Assembly (NCBI RefSeq): GCF_007290395.2
Contig: NZ_CP041656.2
Span: forward strand, 5,022,001-5,086,000
Direction of reading: 5' to 3'
Length of the DNA: 64,000 bases
Source of the DNA: Bradyrhizobium cosmicum
GTDB lineage: Bacteria; Pseudomonadota; Alphaproteobacteria; Rhizobiales; Xanthobacteraceae
Shown here: in pieces, positions 11,833 through 20,932 of the stretch
Layout of the letters: every line of letters starts with the position of its first letter
Position numbering within the stretch: position 1 is the stretch's first letter
Notes under the pieces: model-generated
The model's database searches: none
What the model was told of the DNA's origin: nothing
The model's input: the letters and a program-made list of their open reading frames with translations, nothing else
Program-made: the position numbers and the translations under genes

Positions 11833-14776
11833 ACACGCGCCGCACCTCGCCCTGCGTTTCCTTGACGCGGGCCTCGAGCGACGAGAAATCCGGCGCGTCG
11901 CCGGCGCGCGCCATCACGCGCTGAAGGTCGGTGCCGGCGGTCTCCGGCTTGAATCGATCGCTGACACAGAGCCGCAGGATCTGCGTCAGGTCATGATAGA
12001 GGCGTGCGGCGGCACGCAGGATCTCCGCCTCCGACTGCGGGAGCACGCCAAGCCTGGCGGCGTTGTCCAGCACCTGCATCGTACCGACGTCGAGAATATC
12101 CGGCTTGTCGTGGGCGTGCACGAGCTGGAGATATTGCGCGATGAAGTCGATATCGACCATGCCGCCGGCGGCGTATTTGAGATCCCAATGGTCGCTCTCG
12201 CCCTTTTCCTGCGCGATGGCACGCCGCATGTCGACGACATCGTTGGCGACGACGGCGCGGTCGCGGCGGCGCGTCAGGACATCGCGGATGATGCGCTCGA
12301 TCCGCTCCCGGAATGCATCCGATGAAGACACCACGCGCGCGCGGGTCAGCGCCATATGCTCCCAGGTCCAGGCCTCGTTGGCCTGGTAGTCCGCAAAGGA
12401 GGCAAGACTCGACGCCACCGGGCCGGCGCGCCCGGAGGGACGCAGCCGCATGTCGATCTCGTAGAGCACGCCGTAATTGGTGCGCGTGGTGAAGGCGCTG
12501 ATCAGGCGCTGGGTGAAGCGTGCGAAGTAATGCGCGCCGTGCAGCGATTTTGGCCCGTCCGAGTCCGGGGCCTCGCTGTCGAAATCGTAGAGCAGGATCA
12601 GATCGAGATCGGACGACGCCGTCATCTCGCGGCTGCCGAGCCGGCCCATCGCGATGATCGCGGTCTCCTGCCCCTTGATGCGGCCGTGCTGGGCGGCAAA
12701 GCGCTCGGCGACGAGACCATGCACGGTATGGACGGTGCCCTCGGCGACGTCCGCAAAGGCCGTGCTCGCCTGTTGCGCCGAGACGGTGCCGGAGAGGATG
12801 CGCGTGCCGATCAGGAACAGGCTCTCCTGCCCGAACAGGCGCAGGCGATCGAGGAATTCCTCGTATGAGCCGGCGTCGCGCACCGTCGCGGCCAATCGCG
12901 CCGACAATTCCTGCTTGTCCGGCATCGCGCCGAAGAAGCGCGGATCGATCAGGCCGTCCATGAGCTGCGGCTTCCGCGCCAGCATTTCGCCGAGCCGTGG
13001 CGCCGCGCCAAGCACCAGCGCCACCAGCGCGACGAGATCGCGGTTCTGGGCGAGCAGCGTGATCAGCCGGCCGCCAAGCTGGAGCGCCCCGAGGAAATGA
13101 TCGAACGTCACGACGGCGCGATCCGGCTCCTCGGCATGCGCGAGGCCGTCGATCAGGGCCGGCACGAAGTCGACGAAGGCGCTTCGCGTCGCCTCGTTGC
13201 GGAACGCCCGGTAGTCGCCGGTGATCCAGTCGCGCAAGGTCTGGGCCACTGCGGCCGGCTTCTTGAAGCCGAGCGTCGTCAGATATTGCAGCAGGCGCGG
13301 ATCATCCGGGCCTGCACTGTAGTCGAGCGCCGGCAGCTTTGCCGTGCCGGTCGGATCATCGCCCTCGAACAGCTTCTCATAATGGCCCTGGACGACCTCG
13401 AGTTGCCGCAACAGATCGCGCGCGAAGGCTTCGCGATCCGGATAGCCGAAGAAGCGCGCAAAACGCTCGACCGCTTCCTTGTCGTCGGGCAGCGCATGGG
13501 TCTGCTCGTCGGCAATCATCTGCAGGCGATGCTCGACCCGGCGCAGGAATTCATAGGCGATGGTCAGCTCGTCGCGCGCGGCTGAGGTGATCCAGTTGCT
13601 CGCGGCAAGAATATTGAGTGCGGCGAGTGTCGGCCGCACCCGCAATTCCGGATGGCGGCCGCCGGCAATCAGCTGCTGCGTCTGCGCGAAAAACTCGATC
13701 TCACGAATGCCGCCGCGGCCGACCTTGACGTTATGGCCCTCCACCGCGATCTCGCTCTGGCCGCGATAGGTCTGCATCTGCCGCTTCATGTCGTGCACGT
13801 CGGCGAGCGCGGCGAAGTCGAGATGCTTGCGCCAGACGAAGGGGGCGATCTCGGCAAGCAGCGCCTCGCCCGCCCTGGGATCGCCGGCGCAGGCGCGTGC
13901 CTTGATCATCGCCGCACGCTCCCAGGTGCGCCCTTCGCGCTCGTAGTAATGTAGCGCGGCGTCGCGGGAGATCGCCACCTGGGTCGAGGACGGATCTGGA
14001 CGCAGACGCAGATCGACGCGGAAGACGTAACCGTCATAGGTGCGCTGCTGGAGGATGCGCGCCATGCCTTGCGTCACCCGGACGAAGAACGGCTGCGGCT
14101 CGAGATCGGGTGCGAGCGTCGTGTTGTCGGGATCGAAGAACACGATGAGGTCGATGTCGCTGGAATAGTTCAGCTCGCCGGCGCCCATCTTGCCCATCGC
14201 GAGCACGATCAGGCCGCAACCCGCTTCCGGCGCCTCGGGATCGGGCGGCAGGATTTTTCCACGTGCGGCTTCCTGCCGCAGTTGGTACCGCAGCGCCGCC
14301 TGCACCGAGGACACCGCGACATCGGTCAGCGCCGCCGTCACCCGCATCACCGGCCAGACCCCGCCGATGTCGCATAGCGCGATCAACAGCGCGGCCTCCG
14401 CCTTCATGCGGCGAAGCAGACGCATCACCTCGGCTTCGTCGCCAGCTGCAAGCACCGCGTCCCTCGCCTCCGCGATCAACGCGGCGAGATGCGCATCCGG
14501 ATCGCATGCAAGCAGCCGGATCAGGCGCGGCGCATCAGCGCGCGCCAGATCGAACAGATACGGCGAGAATTCCGCTATGCCGGCCAGAATATCCCGCGCG
14601 AAGGGATGCACCAGCAGCGCGTCGAGACGCGCTGACTGTGCCGGCTCGAGCTCGGCCAGCCAGCTTTCAAAGCGTCGGTCGTCGGTTGTGGAAGCGGCAA
14701 TATGGGGAGCCTCCGCGAAACGCGCGGCCAGGCCCTCACCATGCTTGTCCGCGTTTCCCGGCGCGGAGTGGTTCAT
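11789..14776 (-). CDS. glnE: Bifunctional glutamine synthetase adenylyltransferase / adenylyl-removing enzyme
   Basis: A 995-residue enzyme that adenylylates and de-adenylylates glutamine synthetase in response to nitrogen status through PII proteins. Two nucleotidyltransferase domains are visible. The N-terminal one (adenylyl-removing) has MGKMGAGELNYSSDIDL and the C-terminal one (adenylylating) has MGRLGSREMTASSDLDL; each carries the DxD metal ligands. A central regulatory region and a C-terminal helical domain complete it. Its start overlaps the stop of the sensor kinase gene by 4 bp (ATGA), so it is the third gene of a response regulator-kinase-glnE operon. The 3' end overlaps fdsD on the other strand by 44 bp. 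Confidence 0.96.
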   Translation of the reverse strand: MNHSAPGNADKHGEGLAARFAEAPHIAASTTDDRRFESWLAELEPAQSARLDALLVHPFARDILAGIAEFSPYLFDLARADAPRLIRLLACDPDAHLAALIAEARDAVLAAGDEAEVMRLLRRMKAEAALLIALCDIGGVWPVMRVTAALTDVAVSSVQAALRYQLRQEAARGKILPPDPEAPEAGCGLIVLAMGKMGAGELNYSSDIDLIVFFDPDNTTLAPDLEPQPFFVRVTQGMARILQQRTYDGYVFRVDLRLRPDPSSTQVAISRDAALHYYEREGRTWERAAMIKARACAGDPRAGEALLAEIAPFVWRKHLDFAALADVHDMKRQMQTYRGQSEIAVEGHNVKVGRGGIREIEFFAQTQQLIAGGRHPELRVRPTLAALNILAASNWITSAARDELTIAYEFLRRVEHRLQMIADEQTHALPDDKEAVERFARFFGYPDREAFARDLLRQLEVVQGHYEKLFEGDDPTGTAKLPALDYSAGPDDPRLLQYLTTLGFKKPAAVAQTLRDWITGDYRAFRNEATRSAFVDFVPALIDGLAHAEEPDRAVVTFDHFLGALQLGGRLITLLAQNRDLVALVALVLGAAPRLGEMLARKPQLMDGLIDPRFFGAMPDKQELSARLAATVRDAGSYEEFLDRLRLFGQESLFLIGTRILSGTVSAQQASTAFADVAEGTVHTVHGLVAERFAAQHGRIKGQETAIIAMGRLGSREMTASSDLDLILLYDFDSEAPDSDGPKSLHGAHYFARFTQRLISAFTTRTNYGVLYEIDMRLRPSGRAGPVASSLASFADYQANEAWTWEHMALTRARVVSSSDAFRERIERIIRDVLTRRRDRAVVANDVVDMRRAIAQEKGESDHWDLKYAAGGMVDIDFIAQYLQLVHAHDKPDILDVGTMQVLDNAARLGVLPQSEAEILRAAARLYHDLTQILRLCVSDRFKPETAGTDLQRVMARAGDAPDFSSLEARVKETQGEVRRVFSALLEGKQSVSAT

Positions 14777-16233
14777 GCCACCTTCTGTGGCACATCCGGT
14801 ATTGGAGGAGCAACCCTGTCGCCGGCGCCGGCGCGCGCCGGCAGCACCAGCGTGGCGACGAGACCCGGATGGGCATCGCCCAGCCGCAATTCTCCGCCAT
14901 GCAGCGTCGCCACCGCGGAGGCGAGGCTGAGGCCGAGGCCAGAGCCCGGCAGCGTGCGGCTGGCCTCAAGCCGCACGAATCGCTCGACGGCATGCTTGCG
15001 GTCGCCTTCGGGGATGCCGGGGCCGCGATCGGTGACGCTGAGCAGCACCTGATCGCCCTCGCGCCTGGCCTCGATCGTGATCTGCCTGCTGTCCATACTG
15101 ACCACGGTTCCCGCCGGCTGCGCAGCCGGCTTGCCGTATTTGATCGCGTTCTCGACCAGATTGGCGAGCGCCTGGCTGATCAACTCGCGGTTGGCATGAA
15201 CCGGCGTCGGATCGGCTTTGACCTTGAGGGTCATGCCGTCATCCTCGGCGAGCGGCTCGTAAAGCTCGTGGATGCCGCCCGCGACATCGGCGGCGTCGAA
15301 ATCATCCATGTTGCCGCGCGCCTGGCCGGACTCGGCACGCGCGATCATCAGCAGCGCGTTGAAGGTGCGGATCAGGCCGTCGGATTCCTCGATGGTCCGC
15401 TCCAGCGCGGCACGGTAATCGGCTTCGCTGCCAGATTTCGCCAGCGCCTCCTCCGCTCGGTTGCGCAGGCGCGTCAGCGGCGTCTTGAGGTCGTGGGCGA
15501 TGTTGTCGGAGACTTCCTTCAATCCCGCCATCAGCGCCTCGATCCGCTCCAGCATGGCGTTGAGGTTTTCGGCGAGACGGTCGAGCTCGTCGCCGCTGCG
15601 TCCCACCGGCAGGCGCCCGCTGAGATCGCCGGTCATGATGCGCTGCGCGGTGCCGGTCATGGCGTCGATGCGCCTCAGAACCCTGCGCGCGACGAAGACG
15701 CCGCCGCCGAGGCCGAGCACCACGACGATCAGGATCGACCATTGCGCGGCCTTCGCGACGATGCCGAACAGGCGCCGCCGCTCGTCGAGATCGCGGCCGA
15801 TCAGCAGCCGGAAGCCGTTCTCCAGTTCGGTGACGCGCACCAGCGCGCGATGATCGCGTTCGTTGCCGTCCTCGATCCGCCGGTAGGCCGTCTCCGTCCA
15901 GCCGCGCGTTGCCATCACGCCCGGTGCCAGCGAGCCGACATTGCCGGCAACCGCCTGCCCGGTCGGCGTGGTCACGAGGTAGAGGTTGGCGCCCGGCCGC
16001 AGCGCGCGATACTCGATCGCGCGCACGAGGCCGAACAGGCCGCGCCTCCCGTAGATCTCGTTGATTTCAGAGGTCTCGGAATTGACCGTCTGCGTGATCT
16101 CTTCGGTGATCAGCCGCCGCGTATTCCACGCGAAATAGCCCAGCAGCGACGCCGCGAAGATCCCGAACAGGAACAGGTAGACCAGCGTCAGCCGGAATGC
16201 CGTCGTGCGGATGAGTTTACCGAATGCCGTCAC
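14773..16233 (-). CDS. Two-component sensor histidine kinase (HAMP, HisKA), upstream of glnE
   Basis: A 486-residue inner-membrane kinase. Membrane segments at about 13-35 and 163-182 enclose a 125-residue periplasmic sensor region. HAMP (about 182-235), HisKA with H247 in DNIAHDLKTPLTRLRNR, and an ATPase domain with DRGPGIP and GSGLGLSLAS follow. The start overlaps the response regulator gene by 17 bp and the stop overlaps glnE by 4 bp. The partner is surely the neighbouring regulator. The signal is unknown; the position between degP and glnE could point to envelope stress or nitrogen, but that is inference. Confidence 0.92.
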   Translation of the reverse strand: MTAFGKLIRTTAFRLTLVYLFLFGIFAASLLGYFAWNTRRLITEEITQTVNSETSEINEIYGRRGLFGLVRAIEYRALRPGANLYLVTTPTGQAVAGNVGSLAPGVMATRGWTETAYRRIEDGNERDHRALVRVTELENGFRLLIGRDLDERRRLFGIVAKAAQWSILIVVVLGLGGGVFVARRVLRRIDAMTGTAQRIMTGDLSGRLPVGRSGDELDRLAENLNAMLERIEALMAGLKEVSDNIAHDLKTPLTRLRNRAEEALAKSGSEADYRAALERTIEESDGLIRTFNALLMIARAESGQARGNMDDFDAADVAGGIHELYEPLAEDDGMTLKVKADPTPVHANRELISQALANLVENAIKYGKPAAQPAGTVVSMDSRQITIEARREGDQVLLSVTDRGPGIPEGDRKHAVERFVRLEASRTLPGSGLGLSLASAVATLHGGELRLGDAHPGLVATLVLPARAGAGDRVAPPIPDVPQKVA

Positions 16234-16897
16234 GGATCATGTACCCGGCGCCGCGGATCGTGTGCAGCAGCGGCCGCTCAAAACCCTTGTCGATCTTGGA
16301 GCGCAGCCGCGAAATGTGCACGTCGATCACGTTGGTCTGCGGATCGAAGTGATAGTCCCAGACATTTTCCAGCAGCATGGTGCGTGTCACCACCTGGCCG
16401 GCATGCTTCATCAGATATTCGAGCAGACGGAATTCGCGCGGCTGCAGCGTCAGCTCGTCCTTGCCGCGGGCGACGCGATGGGACAGCCGGTCAAGCTCGA
16501 GGTCGCCGACGCGATAGAGCGTGTCCTCGGCCGGGCCGCCGCGGCGGCGCGACAGCACCTCGACGCGGGCCAGCAGCTCGGCGAAGGAATAGGGCTTCGG
16601 CAGATAGTCGTCGCCGCCGGCGCGCAGGCCCTTGATGCGGTCGTCGACCTGGCCGAGCGCCGAGAGAATCAACACCGGGGTGGTGTTGCCCTTGTCGCGC
16701 AAGACACCGATCAGCGACAGGCCGTCGCGCTTGGGCAGCATGCGATCGACCACCAACACGTCGTATTCGCCGTTCTCGGCCATGGCGAGGCCTTCCTCGC
16801 CGTCTGCGGCGTGGTCGGCAATATGTCCGACCTCGCGAAACGCCTTCACGAGATAGTCGGCGGATTCGCGGTCGTCTTCGATGATGAGGAGGCGCAT
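16217..16897 (-). CDS. OmpR-family response regulator
   Basis: A 226-residue regulator with a receiver domain (1-115, phosphoacceptor D51 in VVDRMLPKRDG, acidic pair E8/D9, K about 102 in PKPYSF) and a C-terminal winged-helix DNA-binding domain (about 125-222, with DVHISRLRSKI and TIRGAGYMI). I use the ATG at 16897; earlier in-frame codons add a tail unlike the family, whose members start directly with the first receiver strand. It is the first gene of an operon with the kinase and glnE, starting downstream of the degP terminator. Confidence 0.93.
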   Translation of the reverse strand: MRLLIIEDDRESADYLVKAFREVGHIADHAADGEEGLAMAENGEYDVLVVDRMLPKRDGLSLIGVLRDKGNTTPVLILSALGQVDDRIKGLRAGGDDYLPKPYSFAELLARVEVLSRRRGGPAEDTLYRVGDLELDRLSHRVARGKDELTLQPREFRLLEYLMKHAGQVVTRTMLLENVWDYHFDPQTNVIDVHISRLRSKIDKGFERPLLHTIRGAGYMIRDGIR

Positions 16898-16990
16898 CGT
16901 GCGTTCGGCGGCGGTCAAGGGGTCAACCTTCTCTGAACATGGCGCGAGCGGCAATCGCATGCAAGCCGGGCAAATGGGACATGGGTAGGC

Positions 16991-17029
16991 AAAAAGGCGG
17001 GCGGTGAAGCTGGGGGGACCTCACCGCCC
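16991..17029 (-). terminator. Rho-independent terminator after degP
   Basis: On the minus strand, GGGCGGTGA (17029-17021) pairs exactly with TCACCGCCC (17007-16999) around a 13-nt loop, and a T5 run follows at 16995-16991 after GCC. It lies about 140 bp after the degP stop and before the response regulator start, so it separates the two units. Confidence 0.85.
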
Positions 17030-17169
17030 TAGGCCTTCCGACGGAGGGGGGCGTATTCCACCGGAAGGTAGACTGGGGAAGCGAACGTTACGCTGCTCCC
17101 CCGAAGGGCGTCGGCGGCGGGGGCGACTGATGCCGGCGACACCCCTCATCTCGTAAGCCTCCTGAAGGC

Positions 17170-18753
17170 TCAGCCCTTGGCGATGGGCACGGCGACGAAG
17201 CGCGACTGACCGCCGCTCTTCACACGCATCAGGACGCTGTTCTTGTTGTCGGTCCGCGCCGTGTTGATGGCTTCGCGGACGTCGCCGGCGGTGCTCACGC
17301 TCTTGCCGCCGACTTCCAGAATCACGTCGCCTTCCTTGAAGCCGCGTTCGGCCGCGGCACTCTTCGGATCGACTTCGGTGACCACGACGCCTTCCTTGCC
17401 GGCGCCGGCCACGGAGTCGGCGGGCGCAACGGTCATGCCGAGCTTGGGCACGTCGGTGCCACGGCTTGCACCCTTGCCGCTGTCCTTGTCGGTGTCGGCC
17501 TTGGCCTCGACCGTGTTCGGCAATTGGCCGAGCGTAAGGTTCACGACCTTATCCTGGCCCTTGTGCAGCACGTTGAGCTTCACGGTGGCTCCGGGCGCCA
17601 GTCCGCCGATGGTGCGGGCGAGCTCGCGGGCGTCCTTGACGGCTTCGCCGTTGACCGAGGTGATCACGTCACCGGACTCGATGCCGGCCTTGGCAGCCGG
17701 ACCGTTCGCCTGCGGCTCCGCCACCAGCGCGCCTTCGGCCTTCTTCATGCCGAGGCTGTCGGCGATGTCGGACGTCACCGGCTGGATCTGCACGCCGATC
17801 CAGCCGCGGCTGACGGAGCCCTTGTCCTTGAGTTGAGCAACCACCGTCTTCACGGTGGAGGCCGGGATCGAGAACGCGATGCCGACGCTGCCGCCGGAGG
17901 GCGAGTAGATCGCGGTGTTGACGCCCATCACTTCACCGTTGGTGTCGAAAGCCGGACCGCCGGAATTGCCCTTGTTCACGGGCGCGTCGATCTGGATGAA
18001 ATCGTCATAGGGGCCGTTGCCGATATCGCGACCGCTGGCCGAGACGATGCCCGCGGTCACGGTGCCGCCGAGGCCGAACGGATTGCCAACCGCGAGCACC
18101 CAGTCGCCGATCCGCGGCTTGCCGTCGGCAAGCTTTGCGAATGGGAAGTTGGAGCTGCCCTCGACCTTGATCAGGGCAAGGTCGGTGCGCTGATCGGTTC
18201 CGATCACCTTGGCTGTGTAGGTTTTGCCGTCGTCGGTGGTGACCTCGACCTTGTCGGCGCCGTCGACCACGTGGTTGTTGGTCACGGCAAAGCCGTCAGC
18301 CGAGATGAAGAAGCCGGAGCCCTGGCCCTGCACGACGCGGCCACGACCACCGCCACCCTTCTGGCCCGGGAAGCCATCCGGACCGCCGAAGCGGCGGAAG
18401 AAGCGCTCCATCGGCGAGCCCGGCTGGAACGGCGAGGAGGAATCATCGCCGTCATCGTTGCTCGCGATCTTTTCCTTGATGTTCACCTTCACCGAGATCA
18501 CCGACGGCTTCACGCGCTCGACGATGTCGGCGAAGCCGATTGGACGCTCGACCTTGCGGACCTCGTTGTTGACCTGCGCATGCGCCGGGCTCGACAACAG
18601 GTCGCTCGGCGAGGTCGATGGGCTGAAGCCGTGGACGGCGATGCCGAGGCCTGCGACGACCGAGGCCATCAGCGCGATCCTGCGCGCGGAGAAAACCGAG
18701 CGGCGCGGCTGCCGATAGGACGGAAGGTTGGTGAGGTCGGGACGGTCGGTCAT
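17170..18753 (-). CDS. degP: DegP/HtrA-family periplasmic serine protease
   Basis: A 527-residue Do-type protease and chaperone that degrades misfolded envelope proteins. An N-terminal export segment (about 22-60, ending SSPAHA-Q) is followed by a trypsin-like domain with triad H161 (NNHVVDG), D191 (TDLALIKV) and S264 (NKGNSGGPA), then two PDZ domains (about 300-390 and 420-520). A glycine-rich loop (QKGGGGRGRV) lies in the LA-loop region. The ATG at 18753 follows GGAG at good spacing; an in-frame ATG at 18783 would add ten residues. It ends at a clear terminator. A second, shorter protease of this family is encoded at 48.1-49.2 kb. Confidence 0.94.
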   Translation of the reverse strand: MTDRPDLTNLPSYRQPRRSVFSARRIALMASVVAGLGIAVHGFSPSTSPSDLLSSPAHAQVNNEVRKVERPIGFADIVERVKPSVISVKVNIKEKIASNDDGDDSSSPFQPGSPMERFFRRFGGPDGFPGQKGGGGRGRVVQGQGSGFFISADGFAVTNNHVVDGADKVEVTTDDGKTYTAKVIGTDQRTDLALIKVEGSSNFPFAKLADGKPRIGDWVLAVGNPFGLGGTVTAGIVSASGRDIGNGPYDDFIQIDAPVNKGNSGGPAFDTNGEVMGVNTAIYSPSGGSVGIAFSIPASTVKTVVAQLKDKGSVSRGWIGVQIQPVTSDIADSLGMKKAEGALVAEPQANGPAAKAGIESGDVITSVNGEAVKDARELARTIGGLAPGATVKLNVLHKGQDKVVNLTLGQLPNTVEAKADTDKDSGKGASRGTDVPKLGMTVAPADSVAGAGKEGVVVTEVDPKSAAAERGFKEGDVILEVGGKSVSTAGDVREAINTARTDNKNSVLMRVKSGGQSRFVAVPIAKG

Positions 18754-18975
18754 GCAGAGATCTCCAAGGGCCTTGAAATCCATTTGGTGCCGGATGGCAG
18801 CACCTTACGGTCCTGAAGATGGGGGCTCCCGCCTTACCGCGCGCTGGCGGCGGGGTTAAACTTTTGTAATGAACGGCGACGCGGATGCGGCCGTTTATCG
18901 CAGCCCGAAAATCGTGGCGTGTCAGGAACTTAATCGAGTTCCGGAGATCGGCGCATAGCCGTGTATTTCGCGGCC

Positions 18976-20319
18976 TCAGCTCGCCCTGACGCTGACGATG
19001 AATTCGTCCACTTCGCGTTTCAGGGTCGCGGCCTGCTGCGACAGGTCGACGGCGGAATCGCGCGCTTCGGCAGCCATGCGCCCGGTCTCCGCCGAGGTCG
19101 AGGTGATCTGGACGATGTGATTGGAGACGTCGAGCGTTCCGTGTGCGGCGTCCTGCGCGCTGCTCGTGATGTCCTGTGTGGCATTGCGCTGCTCGGCGGT
19201 GTCGACCTCGATGCCGGACATGATCGACGAGATCTCCGACAGGGTCTTCGAGATCCCGTCGATCGCGCCGCGCGTCTCCGCGGTGATCCCCTGGATGCTG
19301 GCGACGTGCGAGGTGATCTCTTCCGTCGCCTTGCTGGTCTGGTGCGCGAGGCTCTTCACCTCGGAGGCGACCACGGCAAAACCCTTGCCGGCCTCCCCAG
19401 CCCGTGCCGCCTCGATGGTTGCGTTGAGCGCCAGCAGGTTGGTCTGCGAGGCGATCGCCTGCACGAGCTGCACGACCTCGCCGATCTTGTCGGCGGCGTC
19501 CGACAGCGTATGGATGGTGTCACGGCTCTTCTCGGCCTGGGACGCTGCGCCTTCGGCGCGCTGTGTCGCGTCGGTGACGCGGCGGCTGATCGTGCCGATC
19601 GAATTCGTCATCGCCTCGGCCGAGCCCGCGACCGTCTGGACGCTGACGCTGGCCTGGCTCGCCGCGCTCGCGACGGCACTGGCCTTTGTGCTGGTGTCGT
19701 TGGCCGTCCGCGACAATGTCTCCGCGTTGCTCTTCAGATGCACGGCCGACGACGCCACGCTGTCGACGACACCGGCGACGAGATCGTTGAAGCGCTTGAT
19801 GCGGTCGTCGAGAAATTGCGAGCGCTCGGACTGATGCTGCGCTTCGCGCAGTTGCTGCTCGGTGAGCCGGCGCCGCTCGATCCCGTTGGTCTTGAACACC
19901 TCCAGCGCTCCGGCGAGCAGGCCGATTTCGTTGGTGCCACCGAGGCCAGGAACGGATGTCTCGAACTTCTGGTCGGCGACCTCGCGCATGGCATGCACGA
20001 TCGCCGCCAGCGGGCTGAGGATGCCGTTGCGAACGGCGAACCAGGTGGTGAGGCAGATCGCGACGGCGACGACCGCGATCACGCCGCAGGCTATCAGGAA
20101 ATAGGAGAACGCTGCCTGCGCCTGCTGGTAGATCTGCATCGCGTGGTCGCGCGCGGGGCCGCTCAGTGCTGCGAAATCCGACGACAGGCTGGTGATCTCG
20201 TTATTGAGATAGAGCACCGCGACGAAGCCGGTGCCGCCGCCGATGCCCAGCAGGAACAATAATGCTGCGACGACGGCGCCGACCAGGAAGCGGATCGTCA
20301 GATTGCTGTTCGTGAACAT
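18976..20319 (-). CDS. Methyl-accepting chemotaxis protein
   Basis: A 447-residue receptor with membrane segments at about 9-33 and 70-94 and only a short periplasmic loop (about 35 residues) between them. A HAMP domain (about 94-150) and a long coiled-coil signalling domain follow. The hairpin tip that contacts CheA/CheW is seen as [20 protein letters not shown] and [18 protein letters not shown]. The tiny outer loop makes direct ligand sensing in the periplasm unlikely; it may sense through the membrane or the cytoplasm. No C-terminal CheR-tethering pentapeptide is present. No other chemotaxis gene is nearby, so it is an orphan receptor. Confidence 0.93.
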   Translation of the reverse strand: MFTNSNLTIRFLVGAVVAALLFLLGIGGGTGFVAVLYLNNEITSLSSDFAALSGPARDHAMQIYQQAQAAFSYFLIACGVIAVVAVAICLTTWFAVRNGILSPLAAIVHAMREVADQKFETSVPGLGGTNEIGLLAGALEVFKTNGIERRRLTEQQLREAQHQSERSQFLDDRIKRFNDLVAGVVDSVASSAVHLKSNAETLSRTANDTSTKASAVASAASQASVSVQTVAGSAEAMTNSIGTISRRVTDATQRAEGAASQAEKSRDTIHTLSDAADKIGEVVQLVQAIASQTNLLALNATIEAARAGEAGKGFAVVASEVKSLAHQTSKATEEITSHVASIQGITAETRGAIDGISKTLSEISSIMSGIEVDTAEQRNATQDITSSAQDAAHGTLDVSNHIVQITSTSAETGRMAAEARDSAVDLSQQAATLKREVDEFIVSVRAS

Positions 20320-20445
20320 CGGGGAGACTCAGAGTCAGGGATCGAATCTTCCGCCAAGCTTCCAGATAAAGGTCAACATAGCGTGAAAACAGGCCATCGC
20401 AGGCGGTCTACGTATCATTACGTAGCCGCGGACGGCGTCACGCAG

Positions 20446-20928
20446 CTAGGAGGATTTGGCTTCGTCCGACATCAACGCGGCGAGCCGCGTCTCCTCCTCC
20501 GGCGAAAGCGGCGGCGCTGGTACGTCTGCACCGCTTCTCGAACGGCGACGGATCTGCAGCCAGAGCGCCAGGCCGCCGCCGATCAGCAGCAGCGGCGCGA
20601 GCAGCCACAGCAGCACAGTCTGGCGCTCGAAGCGCGGCTTGAGCAGTACGAACTCGCCATAGCGCGCGACAAGGAAGTCGAGTACCTGCGAATTGCTGTC
20701 GCCGGCCGCGATGCGCTCGCGCACCAGCAGGCGCAGATCGCGCGCGAGCGGCGCGTCGGAATCGTCGATCGATTGGTTCTGGCAGACCATGCAGCGCAGC
20801 TCGCGCGACAGGTCGCGCGCGCGGACTTCCTTGGCGGGATCCGACATGATCTCGTCGGGCTGCACGGCGTACGCCACCGGCATGGCCAGCAGCATCAGCG
20901 CGACGATCGCAAGCATCATCCGCCGCAT
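20446..20928 (-). CDS. ccmH: Cytochrome c maturation protein CcmH (CycL)
   Basis: A 160-residue periplasm-facing thiol reductase of system I cytochrome c maturation. It keeps the CxxCH cysteines of apocytochrome reduced for haem attachment. A signal peptide (1-21, PVAYA) precedes the active site C46-M-V-C49 in LRCMVCQNQSIDDS, and a membrane anchor lies at about 104-125. It is the last gene of the operon ccmI-ccmE-ccmF-ccmH, four bases after ccmF, the cycHJKL order known from Bradyrhizobium. Confidence 0.95.
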   Translation of the reverse strand: MRRMMLAIVALMLLAMPVAYAVQPDEIMSDPAKEVRARDLSRELRCMVCQNQSIDDSDAPLARDLRLLVRERIAAGDSNSQVLDFLVARYGEFVLLKPRFERQTVLLWLLAPLLLIGGGLALWLQIRRRSRSGADVPAPPLSPEEETRLAALMSDEAKSS

Positions 20929-20932
20929 CGGA

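Noticed and set aside
14263..16635. A 790-codon plus-strand frame across glnE, the kinase and the regulator
   Set aside because: It spans three well-supported genes on the other strand and its product has no recognisable domain.
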